Part shown: positions 25,422 through 36,746 of the stretch, one piece after another
Numbering within the stretch: the stretch's first letter is position 1
Layout: each line of letters begins with the position of its first letter
NCBI RefSeq assembly: GCF_003144115.1
Contig: NW_020312007.1
Coordinates: 438,852 to 502,851, forward strand
Direction: 5' to 3'
Source of the DNA: Tilletiopsis washingtonensis
Taxonomy: Eukaryota; Basidiomycota; Exobasidiomycetes; Entylomatales
DNA length: 64,000 nucleotides
Notes under the pieces: model-generated
Told to the model about the DNA's origin: nothing
The model's input: the letters and a program-made list of their open reading frames with translations, nothing else
Database searches by the model: none
Translations under genes and position numbers: made by a program

Positions 25422-25523
25422 GCAGGGCGGGAGGGCTATTGCGTGCAGTGTCAAGATCGAGCGCAGGGTCGTGCGGCGAAGGCACTGCCGGCGGCGTGGA
25501 CATCGATGGGCACACGCGGCTGC
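24846..25523. other. Convergent 3' intergenic, HEN1 / bHLH gene
   Basis: 678 bp between two stops, with relatively A/T/C-rich sequence (many CAC/CAT runs, 24950-25100) unlike the surrounding coding DNA, and a long G homopolymer. No gene is supported. Confidence 0.6.
25382..25420 (+). repeat. Poly-G run (39 G)
   Basis: An uninterrupted 39-base guanine tract in the 3' intergenic space. Its length in the assembly is unreliable. The strand could form G-quadruplex or triplex structure, which is inference. Confidence 0.9.
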
Positions 25524-27460
25524 TTACGCGCCCGTCTGCATCTCCTGCACGCCATCGGCGTCCTCCTTCTTCGGCGCGCCGGATGCGCTCGCCTCATCCG
25601 CCTCAGCCTTGCGTTTGGCTGCGTCGATGTGCACGCCATGCTTGCGCGCCAGCCTGATGCGCGCCTCGTCTAGACGCAGCACGAGCGCACGATGTTCCGA
25701 GAGGGCGTGGCGCAGATGCTCTACCGCTGTTTAGGCACACGAACAAGACCGTCAGCGCGTCCACTCTTTCTACACACCGCGCTGCCCGAGGACTCACAAT
25801 GATGCAGCACGACGGCCTCGCTCCTTCCTCCTGTGCCGCCTTTGTTCTCCTCCTCTTCCTCCTCTTCCTCCCCCTGCAGGCCTGGCACTAGGGCGCAGAG
25901 ACTCTCGTAGCCCTTACGGATGTTGGCTCTGCGCTTCTGCTCGCTGGCAATGTGGTTCTTCTTCTTCTCGGCCTCGGTCAGCAGCACGTGCGGCTGCTTC
26001 TCCTTCTTTTTCTCCTCGCCCGTGTCTCCCGCCGCGACGCGCGCCGCCCGCTCGGCTCGCCGTGCGGCCCGCAAGGGCTCGAGATGCGGCTGCAGGCGTG
26101 TGAGATGGGAAGAGACGAAGGCGCCGTGGAGCGTGCTGGGCAGCACGCGCAACGCAGAGTCGAGGTCGAGCGAGACGGCGGGCGGCATCGGCGCCGGCGG
26201 TGCAGGGGTAGGCGAGGCACTCGTCCGCGGCGGCTGCAGCGTGCCGGCGCTGGCGCCGGCGCTGGTACTGCCGCTGCTGCTGGCAATGAGGTTGCCCGCA
26301 GAGGCCGAGGCAGAGATGCCGGCGCGATTTGAGCTCTTGGCGCGCTTCTTCGATGCCGTGCCCTCGCTCGAGCTCGGCCGTTCCCTCGCCTCGGCAGCTG
26401 CGGGCTGCGAGGACGAGGCAGAGGCGCCGATGCCGTGCTGCTGCGCGTTGCCTGCAGCGTCGGGCGGCGCAGGGAATGAGTGAGAAGAGGGAAAGGCGAG
26501 GCCAAGGATGCCCAAGTCATTCGGCGCACTCGGCCCTATACTGCCGTTCGAGCTGTTCGACAGCGTCGATGCTGGGCCCGGAACGAGGTGCCCAGCGAAG
26601 AAACGCGATGGCCCGGCGGCGCCCGCCTGTGCGGAAGCGGGACCGTAGCGCGCCAGCGCGGCGGCATAGGCGCTGCCGTGCGGGCCGGGCGGATGCGGCG
26701 GCGTGGGCGCATGGGCCATGTAGCCGGGATGCTGCGGCTGCGGCTGTGATGGCGGATGAGCGGGCGGCGCCATGCTGCCGCTGCCACTGGCGCCTGCTGC
26801 GTGCGCCAAGTAGCGCTCGCGCTCGCGCTGCAGCGCCTCGAGCTGAGCATGCTGCCAGGCGCGCGAGCGACCATATGCGCCGCCGCCGCTGGCACCCGCA
26901 CCCGCGCCGGCGGGCATGCCCGCCTCGTCGGTCTGCATCGCCTGCGCACCGCCGCCGCTGCCGGCGCCATTGGAGGGCGCGAGCCACGAGTGCTCAAAGA
27001 TACTGGCGCGTCGCGGCGGCTGCGGCGGCGTGGGCTCGGCGAGCATGTGCGGCGACTGCGACCAGTGTCCGCCCGGCACGCCGAGGTCGCTCGTGCTGCG
27101 CGAGTGCGAGTGCGCGTGCGGCGGCGGCGGAGGGGCGTGTGGATGTGGGTGGAAGGAAGGCGGTGCGCCGGAGAAGGAGGGCGCGTTGAGCGTGAAGGGA
27201 TCAAAGTGGTCCACCTGCTGGCTGCCGATGCCGAGCGGCGGCGCAAAGAAGCTGGCGCCGCCACTGCTGCTGCTGCTGCCTGCGGCGGGCGGCGAGAGCG
27301 AGGGCGCGAGCGAGGCGAGCGAGTCGGCGAGGAAGCGCGATTCGGAGAGGGAGAACATCGACGAGGCGCCGGCGGGCGGTGCGCCGAGACCACCGGCGCC
27401 GCCGCCGCTGCTGCCGCTGCTGCTGCCGGGCGCCGGCGGCGGCGCCGACGGGAGCGACAT
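25524..27460 (-). CDS. bHLH transcription factor (E-box binding type)
   Basis: Exons: 25798-27460 and 25524-25726 (621 aa). The first ~480 residues are disordered, rich in Ser, Pro, Gly and His. The bHLH lies near the end: basic region KKKNHIASEQKRRANIRKGY with the His-Glu-Arg set that reads CACGTG-class E-boxes, helix 1 ESLCALVPGL, an unusually acidic loop (eight Glu), and helix 2 SEAVVLHHSVEHLRHALSE. The intron at 25727-25797 falls within helix 2 and rejoins in phase (T|CG). A Leu-rich continuation (HRALVLRLDEARIRLARKHG) could extend the dimer helix. Closest by eye to Mlx/Ino-type fungal bHLH proteins; targets unknown. It is divergent from STT4 (896 bp). Confidence 0.82.
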
Positions 27461-28356
27461 GGCTGGCGCGGTGTGCCCCACACACGCTCCTGCCCGGCGA
27501 GGCGCCTACTGCTGCTGCTGCGACGACGAGGCGCGGCAGGCGGCAGCGAGCATGCGCCGGGTCCGTGTGGTGAGGCCGCGGTGTGTTGGGCGGGAATGTG
27601 TGCGTGGAAGCGGCGAGGGCGCGGGTGAGGATGGAGTCGTAGTGGAGATCGAGGTGCAGGCGCGTGACACTTCGCAGCGACAGCGACCGCAGTCAGCGCG
27701 GCAGGCGACCGACGACGGCTCGCGGAGCCGCATCGAGGCGGATGGCCCCGCGACGGCGGCGCGCCGCGGCGCCCTTGCGGCCGGCCTGCCTCTGCTCGGC
27801 GCGCGGCGCCGCGCGCAGCGGCTGCACCTCTGCCTGTCTAGGCCATCCTGATCGCCCGGCATCTGCGGCAGCCGCGCCGCGCCCGGCCATCGCCTTGCCG
27901 TGCGCCCGCCGCAGCACACGCAAGCGACTCGCTCGTCGGCGCTGCCGTCTGTGCACGCAGATGGAGCACCAGTCGCAGCTCGTGCTCGCTCTCGTGGGAG
28001 AGCAGCACCATCAGGGCAGCCCTCGTCGACGCCGGACAGGTGCAGGCTCGGCGAGTGCGGGGCGGCGGCACGTCACCGGCCTCATGCACCGGCGCTGTGC
28101 GCCTGCCGCTGCTGGGAGCAGCAGATGCTTTCACGTCACCGCTGCCTGCCTGCCGTGCCTGTGCGGCTGCTGGCGCGCGGCCACCTTCACGCGCCCCGCA
28201 CTCCACACAGTGTGAGTGCTGGCCTGCCTCGTCTAGCGTACGCGGCAAAATGGCGGAGCGGCCGTGCATCCTTCCCGCACCGGCGCCAAAAGCAACGACG
28301 ACGACGACCGAAGTCGTCTCAGACTCACCACCACCACAGTCGCATCCCGTCCAGCC
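27461..28356. promoter_or_regulatory. Divergent promoter region, bHLH gene / STT4
   Basis: 896 bp separating two divergent starts. Short open frames are present but none carries a recognisable motif. Confidence 0.5.
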
Positions 28357-31300
28357 ATGGACAGGTCAGTCTGCCGCCCACAGCGCCCGCTGCGCACCGC
28401 TCACTCGTCCGCAGCCTCGACTTTCCCACGCACCAGCTCATCCTCAATGAGCTGGCCCTCAACCTCGCCGACCATGCCGCCGCGGGCAAGCTCGAGCCGG
28501 CCGAGGCAAACGGCCTCATCACCGGCGCCTCGAGCAGCCGCAACAAGAGCGGCGCCCAGCACCTGGTGCGTGTGCTGTGCAGCAGCCTGAGCCAGCCTCC
28601 ACGGCCCCTGACGTATCCGTCACCAGACCGCCTCGGCGGCGCGCACGCAGATCAGCCTGGCGCTCTTCGCCTCGTCCATCTCCTCGGCCTCGCTCAGCAC
28701 GACGCACACCGTCGACGAGGCCAACGACCGTCACCTGCGCCCCGTGCTCGACGAGGTCGTGCAGGCCGCGCGCGAGCTCACGGCGCTCGACATCGAGGAG
28801 GGCATGAACCTCGTCGACTGGCCGCTGCCCGACCAGCTCGCCTTTGCCCTCACCTCGAGCCTGCTGCGCATCGCCCACAACGCGCCGCAGCACCGCCAGC
28901 GCTGCCTCGACGGCGTCCTCGTGCTGGCCGAGAAGCTGGCGCTCGGCCTCAGCGCCGCCACGAGCCCGGCGTGTGAGTCGCGCGTGCCGCTCCTGCAGCC
29001 TGTGCCAGTGCTCACCCATCCCCAGATGTCATCGCAACGCGCCTGGCACCGGCGTTCCACGGCTTCTACCGCGCCCTTTCTGGTGTCGCCTTTCACTGGA
29101 GCCTGGCCGAGTTTGCGCGCCTCGCCGTCTCGCTCGAGCCCATCACCAGCGCGAGCTACAGCACCAAGCGCCTCAACGACGCGCTCCTCGTGCTCCCCGA
29201 GCAGGCGGCCGCGCGCGCACAGGCCGACCGCGCCACGCGCCGCAAGCCCAAGCAGCCCACGGTGCGCCCTAAGGACGACGACGACGACGACGATGCGCGC
29301 AGCACCGGCTCCGTCGACACCTTCTTCTCCGGCGACGAGGAGGAGGAGGACGCCGAAGACGGCGAGCTGGTCGACACCGGCGCCTTCCCGCAGAGCGACG
29401 AGGATCTCGAACGCGAGGACTACCGCACCGCGCTGCTCTCACACTACCGCCGCACGGGCCGTCCGCTCTCCGGCCACTTTGTCCTCTGCGGCGCCGTCGA
29501 GTCGCTCGGCTCCGTCATGGCTCAGGCACTCGCCGCGCACGCCAGCCCGCCGATCGCCAGCTTTGCCGACTACCAGAAGCGCGCGCTCGACCTTGACCGC
29601 ATCGACCCGGCACGCATCGCCAAGGCCGAGCGCTTCGACCTCGACACGAGCGAGCAGGCCGCCTCGGCAGACGTCACCGCCAAGGCGTGGACGTCGCTGA
29701 TGCGCTACGCCGTCAAGGACCCGCGCGACGCCAACTCGGCTGCGGCTGCGCCCGCGCAGAACGGCGAGGACGAGAGCAACGGCATTGCCTCGACGCTGCT
29801 CTCCGTGCTGCCGCTGATCGGCACCACTAAGCGCACCGCGGCCTTCGGTTCGGAGGACGAGTCTGGCGCGGCGTCCGTCTCTGTGGAGAAGGGCCTGCTG
29901 GCCGCCTCGCGCTTCGCCAGCCGCGTCTACCACGATCTGCAGCGCTTCATCGAGTCCGAGGGCGCCAAGCGTGGCGAGCTCTTCATCGACGTGTACGCGC
30001 TTGAGATTCTCTCCGAGAGTCTCAAACTCGGTGCTCTCGTCTCCATTGCTGCGAGCCGCATCGGCGACTCGGGCGTCGACTCGCACACGCTCGTGCGCAT
30101 CCGCTCGCTCCTCTCCGAGGCGGCGCTGGTCTTTGAGCCCCTGGTGCAGAGCGCAGCGCTGCAGAGCGTCTCTGTACTTGTGCGCAACTTTCCCGCGCTT
30201 GCGCTGCCCATGACGACGCAGCTGCGGCGCTTCGTCACCAGCCCGCTGGCCATGTTCGAGCTGGACGAGAGCACGCACGGTGACGGCGCCAGCTCGTCGA
30301 TCAGCCCTGTGCTGGCCAGCGCTGCCAAGGCGATCGCCATCTGCGTCACGGCCTCGCGCAACGACGATCTCGTCGTGAGCACGATGTACACGCTGCTCAA
30401 CTACCTCGGCAAGGACAGCTCAGCCGGCGGCCTCGCGCCGGGCGCCATGGCCAGCAGCGGCATGTCGATCCGCAGCGGCGTCAGCCGTGCAGTGACTGGG
30501 CGCGACTTTAGCACGGGCGGCGGCGCCATGACGATCTCGCCGGCGCGCACAGACAGCCAGAAGCGCCTCATCAGCGCGTCGACAATCACCATCGTCAGCC
30601 GCCTGGCGCTCGAGGTGGCCAAGCCCGAGGTCACGGCACTGACAATCAGCATGCTGCTGCAGCGTCTGCGCACGGCAGACGAGGGCATTGAAGCCGCCAT
30701 TCTCACCAACCTCGTGCCACTGGCCCTCGCCGGCCCGGACCAGGCGTATGTTGATGTGATGCGCGCCTTTAGCCAGGTCAGCCGCAGCGCCCTCACGGGC
30801 GGCGCCAACCGCCGCGGCACGTCGTCGGTGCAGGCTGCGCAGGTGCGCCTTGCTCAGGGTCTCGGCCAGCTGCGCGAGACGGCGCCGGACATGGGCAGTC
30901 GCAGCGACGACCCCGAGGCCGAGGAGCAGCGCCAGCCGGGCCGCAAGGAGATGTTCCTGCTCGAGCTGCTCGAGCTGTACGCCGAGAAGGGCATGCAGCT
31001 GCAGACGAGTCTCGCGAGCGGCAAGGCATCCAAGGAGGAGGCCAGCGAGCTCACGGCAGACCTGGCCAGCCTGCTGCCCGCCATTGCCGCCGTGCTGCAG
31101 CACGACGACATCAACCCCCAGCAGAACTCGACGCCCGAGATGGTCTCGCACTTCCGCAACCTCTGGTTCCTCTCCGTCATCTTCGACATCGCCCAGCCGG
31201 CGCACGTGCGCGCCACCGGCGCCTCGACGACGGCGCGCCGCGGCAGCCTGGCGGGCCTCACTGTCAGCGCTGCGCCCGCCACGATCCAGCAGGCGCTCGG

Positions 31301-34300
31301 CGAAATCAGCCTCAAGACGCCCGCCCTCGTGCCCGAGAGTGCGCACAACTACATCGAGTCGGACCTGGAGTTCAACTCCGTCCTCAAGCGCGACTACACG
31401 GCGTCTGCGCTCGATGTGCAGCGCAAGAACCTCGCGGCGCTCATTCCCAGCCATGCGAGCGAGGTGCGCAGCCTACCCTTCCCGCGCATCACGTTCCTCA
31501 ACACAATCTACTGCCTCGAGTGCACGCGCAGCGCCATGGGCCGTCCCTCGACGATCCTCTGGTACTTCGTCAACGCCGGCCTCAACGAGAGCAGCCTGGC
31601 GGGCCCGATGGAGGCCATCTCGGAGGCCGTCATTGCCTCGTTCATCCGCGACCTCTCGACGCAGGTCGCGAGCCACAGTGTCGACCCGATGGTCAGCCAC
31701 GAGGTGCGCGCCCTGCTGCTGGGCAGCTGCCACCGCGTGGAGAAGGTGCGCCAGGTGTCGCGCCGCTTCCTGGACCGTCTCGTGCCGTCGTACCCGAGCC
31801 TGCTGTGCAACAAGGAGGTGGTGGTGGCGCTGCTCGAGATCCTCACGCTGCTGCGCCAGGGCTGCGAGGGCGAGTACCTCGACGAATACTCGCCGCAGTA
31901 CCACTTCCGCTCCGAGCGCGCCGATCTCGAGTTCGACCTCTCGGCATCGTACAGCCAGCGCGGTGAGATTCTCAGGGAGTTCCTCAAGCGTGCGCGCGAC
32001 TTCCTCGGCGAACTGCTGGCGCGTGCGCCCGTCGAGCTGCAGGGCATCCTGCACAACTACCTCAGCAGCTTCGACGACCACACCCTGCCCGGCCACTCGG
32101 AGCTCGGCAAGTCGGTCGCGCTTGACTTTGCACGCGCGATGCCCACGTCGGGCCCGCAGGACGCATTCCTGCCGGCGCTCGGTGGCTGGCGCGCCGACGC
32201 GACGAGCAGCTTCGTCGACGAGCTGGCGTCGAAGAGCACGTACATGGGCGAGGTCACGGGCATCCACCTCGCGCTCACGAAGGGCGTGCTGGAGCTGCAG
32301 CAGGACCCTGTCAACAACTTCTCGCAGGAGAGCGTGGCCGAGTGCAAGCGCCAGCTGAATGCCGTTGCCGTGCAGCTCGCCGAGGGCGGCAAGCCGCTGC
32401 CGTTTGCAGAGCTGCGCCGCCTGCTCTACCGCTCCGCCGCGCTTGCTGTGGCGCTGCCGACGGCCGACTTTGACCTGCTGCACTACATCGTCGCCATCCC
32501 GATCCGCGTCTTCACGCCTGCGGCCATCAACGCCGCCAGCCACGTGTGGACGTGGGTCATCGGCGAGCGGCCCGAGGCCGAGACGAAGATCATGGTCGAG
32601 CTCTCGATCGGCTGGGCCTCGACGATCAAGGCTCGCCGCGGCCTCTTCTCGCCCGCCCTGACCGGCGGACACCCGCTACTCAAGAAAACGGAGATGAGCG
32701 CCTTTGACCGCAAGGAGGTGATGCGCGAGCGCGAGCGCGCTACAAAGCTCTTCTCGCCGCACCTGACGCTGCTGCGCCTCATCTCGAGCCGCTTCCAGGC
32801 GTTCCGCTACCGCGACGGCGCCATGGTGCTGGCCATCGTGCGCATGCTGCAGCGCTCCGCCCAGGCCACGCCGCTGATGAGCACACACGCGCTCTCGCGC
32901 GAGGTGCGCTTTGCGCTGCTCACGTTCGGCTTCCGAGTCATCCAGCGCAGCCGCCTCGACGGCCTCGTCGAGTTCCAGCTGCGCAGCGCGCTGTACAAGA
33001 TCGCGTTCGCCTGGTTCGCCGTGCCGGCGCAGTGGACATTCGGCAGCAGCCGGCTGCAGGTCGCCGCCGAGATGTCGCTCATGCGCGAGCTGCTCGCCAC
33101 GCTCGCAGCCGACAAGCAGCGCTCCGTCTTTGTCATCACCTCCTTCCCGCCGTCGCTCGAGGGCGTGCGCTTCCCCGGCGGCCTCTCCGTGGCGGGCGCC
33201 GCGCGCTCGTTCGAGGAGCAGCGCGCGCTGCTGCAGCTGCTCGTGGAAGACGAGCTGAGCCGCTTCACCGTGTGGAACAACCCGACGGGCGAGGGCAAGC
33301 GCGACGCCGACTTTACGGGCCAGCTCTCGGGCAGCATGACCGATGCGCGCTGGCAGCAGACGATCCGCACGGCGTGGCGCGTCAACCCGCACGTCGCCGT
33401 GCAGATGGTCGGCCGCTTCCACTCGGCGACCGTCGAGAAGGAGGTGGGCCGCCTGGTGCGCGCGCAGCCGCACAAGGCCGTCGCCAGCGGCGACGCACTC
33501 GGCCTGCTCGTGGCCGAGCACCTGCAGCTGGCGACCAAGGAGGGCACGGACCTCAAGTGGCTGCTCTACTGGGCGGCCGTGACGCCGGTGGAGCTGGTGA
33601 ATCTCTTCCAGCCCAAGTACGGCAACAGCCCGATGCTGCTGCAGTACGCCATGCGCGCCCTCGAGCACCATCCGGTGTCCCTCACGTTCTTCTACGTGCC
33701 GCAGATTGTGCAGGCGCTGCGCGACGACGAGTACGGCTACGTGGAGCAGTTCATCTTCCAGACGTCGAAGATCTCGCAGCTCTTCTGCCACCAGATCATC
33801 TGGAACATGAAGGCCAACTCGCACAAGGACGACGAGGGCGAGGTGCCGGACCCGATGAAGCCGACGCTCGACCGCATGGTCGACCTCATCGTCGCCGCGC
33901 TGTCCGGCGAGGCGCGCAAGTTCTACGAGCGCGAGTTTGGCTTCTTCAACGAGGTCACGGGCATCTCGGGCAAGCTCAAGCCGTTCATCAAGAAGAGCAA
34001 GGCGGAGAAGAAGGCCAAGATCGACGAGGAGGTCGGCAAGATCGACGTCGACGCCGGCGTGTACCTGCCGTCGAATCCCGACGGCAAGGTCGTCGACATT
34101 GCGCGCAAGAGCGGCCGCCCGCTGCAGTCGCACGCCAAGGCGCCCTTCATGCTGACGTTCAAGGTGCACCGCGACGTCGCCGACGCGCGCGACAGCGACG
34201 AGGTGGCGCCGGGCGCCGACTCGGCCGCCGACGTCACGGGCGGCAAGACGACGGGCGTCGACGTGTGGCAGATGGCCATCTTCAAGGTCGGCGACGACTG

Positions 34301-35264
34301 CCGGCAGGACGTGCTGGCGCTGCAGTGCATCGCGCAGCTCAAGAACATCTTTGCCAGCGCCGGCCTCGACCTCTACCTCAATCCGTACCGCGTCACGGCC
34401 ACCGGCCCGGGCATGGGCGTCATCGACGTCGTGCCCAACGCGACGAGTCGCGACGAGATGGGCCGCGCGCAGGTCAACGACCTCAGCACGTTCTTCGTGC
34501 AGCGCTACGGCAACCGCGACTCGATTGCCTTCCAAAAGGCGCGCCAGAACTTCATCTCGTCGATGGCCGCGTACAGCCTGGCGTGCCACCTGCTCAACGT
34601 CAAGGACCGGCACAATGGCAACATCATGATCGACGGCGACGGCCACATCATCCACATCGACTACGGCTTCCTGCTCGACTCGGGCCCGGGCGGCATGCAG
34701 TTTGAGCGTGAGTAGAGGCGGCGCAGATGGCGTGTTGTGCCGCGCACGTACGCCGAGCTGACCCGCGCTTTCCCCACCGCAGCGCCGTTCAAGCTCTCCG
34801 TCGAGTACATCACGCTCATGGGCGAGGACGGCTTCAAGACGTTCTGCTCGATGCTCGTGCGCGGCTTCCTCGCCGTGCGCGCCTACGCCGAGCCGATCAT
34901 CGACATGTGTGTGCTGATGGCCGGCGCGGATCTGGGCTGCTAGTGAGTGGTGCCCGCGCTGCGCTGCCCGAGGGGGAACGGATGCTGACGTGCCCGGTGT
35001 GCGCCCGCTGCAGCAAGGGCAACCCGACGCAGGCGATCCAGCGCATGCGCGAGCGCTTTGCGCTGGGCCTCAACGAGCGACAGGCGGCACAGTTTGCCAT
35101 GGAGCTCATCGAGAAGACCAAGGTGAGTGGGTTGCTGGCCGTGGGCTGGCGGAGGTGCTGCAGCATGTCGCTGACGCGCGCGCGGCCGCACGCAGGGCTC
35201 GGGCAAGTCGGTCTTCTACGACTACTTCCAGGAGAAGCAGAACGGCATTCCGTATGCCAGCTGA
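28357..35264 (+). CDS. STT4: Phosphatidylinositol 4-kinase alpha (STT4)
   Basis: Makes the plasma-membrane PI4P pool from phosphatidylinositol. Exons: 28357-28364 (8 nt: Met, Asp and part of Ser), 28415-28565, 28627-28972, 29026-34707, 34783-34942, 35014-35122, 35196-35264; 2174 aa, in the family's usual range. The N-terminal ~1500 residues are helical-repeat scaffold with an acidic patch at ~250-275. A lipid-kinase-unique domain precedes the C-terminal kinase. Kinase motifs: AIFKVGDDCRQDVLALQ (ATP-site Lys), VKDRHNGNIMIDGDGH (catalytic loop), HIDYGFLLDSGPGG (DFG-equivalent), FEPPFKLSVEYITLMGEDG, and a C-terminal helix ending FYDYFQEKQNGIPYAS. One 5.7-kb exon carries 87% of the protein and all introns lie at the ends. 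MET8 starts 387 bp downstream on the same strand. Confidence 0.95.
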
Positions 35265-35651
35265 GGCGGCGAGAATGCCTGTGCCGCGTGCAATGTCTAC
35301 TTTTGCTCTCGTTTGCTGGTCCCTGGAGCGATGGTGTCCCTGGAGCGGAGGCTCATGATGATGGCTCGTGGCTGGCGGAACGGCGAGCTCCGCCGGCCGC
35401 GCGACACGGAGATTATCTCGCCGCGCCGGCGCTGCGGCGCGCGCCGCGGGCGTCTGTCAGCACTCGACTTGTCGCGCGACCTCTCTTCCCGACCCTCACC
35501 TCCGCTTCTGCCTGTCCCTCTCGTCTGCCTTCTGCCCAGCCCGATCCTTCCGCGCAGACGTCTTTCAATCTTCACCCATCGCCGCGACTCCATCTCGCCG
35601 CGCCCTTGGCCCTCTGGCCCTCCACCTGAGCGTGATCGATAAGCCGGCACG
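35265..35651. other. Intergenic, STT4 / MET8
   Basis: 387 bp holding the STT4 3' UTR and MET8 promoter. The part 35480-35640 is pyrimidine-rich, typical of a fungal 5' leader. No gene is seen. Confidence 0.5.
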
Positions 35652-36647
35652 ATGGCAGAGAACGGCTCGCGCGCCGACAACGGCAAGTACCAGCCCATCT
35701 GCAAGGGCGGCGGCCTGCTGCTCGCCTGGCAGCTCAAGGGCAAGCGTGTGCTGCTCGTCGGTGGAGGTCCTGTCGCTGCCGGTGAGTGCGCCCTTGAGAG
35801 CAGACGCGGGCGAAGAGGTGCCGGGTCCCGCTGCGCGCATTCCTTCACGGCCGGGCATGCTCACGCGTGCGTGCGCCCAGGCCGCCTCGTCAACGTCAAG
35901 GACGCCGATGCGCACCTCACTGTGCTCGCGCCGCGCTCCGGTCTGTGCAGCGAGATGAAGTTCCGCATCTTCGAGCAGAAGGTCGTGGATGCATACGAGG
36001 ACCGGCTATTTGAGGGCGACAGCGACCTCGCAGGCTTCGACATGGTGCTCACGGCCATCGATGATGCCGACCTGTCGCGGCGCATCTGCCAGATGTGCCG
36101 CGCACGCCGCATTCCCGTCAACGTCGCCGACGTGCCGCCGGAGTGTGACTTCTACTTTGGCAGCCTCATCCGCCGCGGCCCGCTGCAGGTGCTCGTCTCG
36201 ACGGGCGGCAAGGGCCCGCGCATCGCGGCGCAGACTCGCCGCATCATCGAGCGCGCCATTCCCGAGAACCTGGGCGAGGCCATCGAGCGCGTCGGCGTGC
36301 TGCGTGCGCTGCTGCGCAAGCAGGCGCCGGAGCAGAAGGTCGGCGCGCGGCGCATGGCGTGGATGATCGACGTGTGCGAGACGTGGAGCTTCGACGAGCT
36401 GGCCAACATGACCGAGGCCGACATGCGCGCCATTCTCGCGGGCTGGGAGAAGGGCACCGTGCCCTCGGCCAGACGCGTGCGCGGCATCAAGCACATGGTG
36501 CCGCGCGCCGAGGACGTGCGCAAGCGCATCACCGGCCGCTGCCCCGTCGCCGGCTACTGCACGCCCTGGCTCGGCGGCATCGGCGGCTTCGTGCTCGGCG
36601 CGGCCGTTGCATCGGCGATTCTCCTCACGCGCAAGACGGCGCGGTAG
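35652..36647 (+). CDS. MET8: MET8, precorrin-2 dehydrogenase / sirohydrochlorin ferrochelatase
   Basis: Performs the last two steps of siroheme synthesis, needed by sulfite and nitrite reductases. Exons: 35652-35781 and 35881-36647 (298 aa). The NAD-binding glycine loop is VLLVGGGPVAAGR, completed across the intron (G|GC). The dual-function catalytic region reads NVADVPPECDFYFGSLIRRG, including the Asp used by the family for both chemistries, followed by VSTGGKGPRIAAQTRRIIE. The C-terminal helical domain carries RRMAWMIDVCETWSF. The protein ends with a hydrophobic stretch (IGGFVLGAAVASAILL) and a basic tail, a likely membrane anchor; yeast Met8 is soluble. It converges with the TPX2-like gene (99 bp). 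Confidence 0.93.
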   Translation: MAENGSRADNGKYQPICKGGGLLLAWQLKGKRVLLVGGGPVAAGECALESRRGRRGAGSRCAHSFTAGHAHACVRPGRLVNVKDADAHLTVLAPRSGLCSEMKFRIFEQKVVDAYEDRLFEGDSDLAGFDMVLTAIDDADLSRRICQMCRARRIPVNVADVPPECDFYFGSLIRRGPLQVLVSTGGKGPRIAAQTRRIIERAIPENLGEAIERVGVLRALLRKQAPEQKVGARRMAWMIDVCETWSFDELANMTEADMRAILAGWEKGTVPSARRVRGIKHMVPRAEDVRKRITGRCPVAGYCTPWLGGIGGFVLGAAVASAILLTRKTAR

Positions 36648-36746
36648 CGGGCCCGGGCCAATCACAAAGTCATCCTCAGTGTGCAGGCTGTGTGCTTTGC
36701 GTGGGGTATGGGTGGGGGCTGGTGTACAGCGGAGTCAGGTGAGTAA

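Noticed and set aside
32676-34655. 659-codon minus-strand frame opposite STT4
   Set aside because: Shadow of the strongly biased STT4 coding exon; Val/Arg/Glu-rich with no domain.
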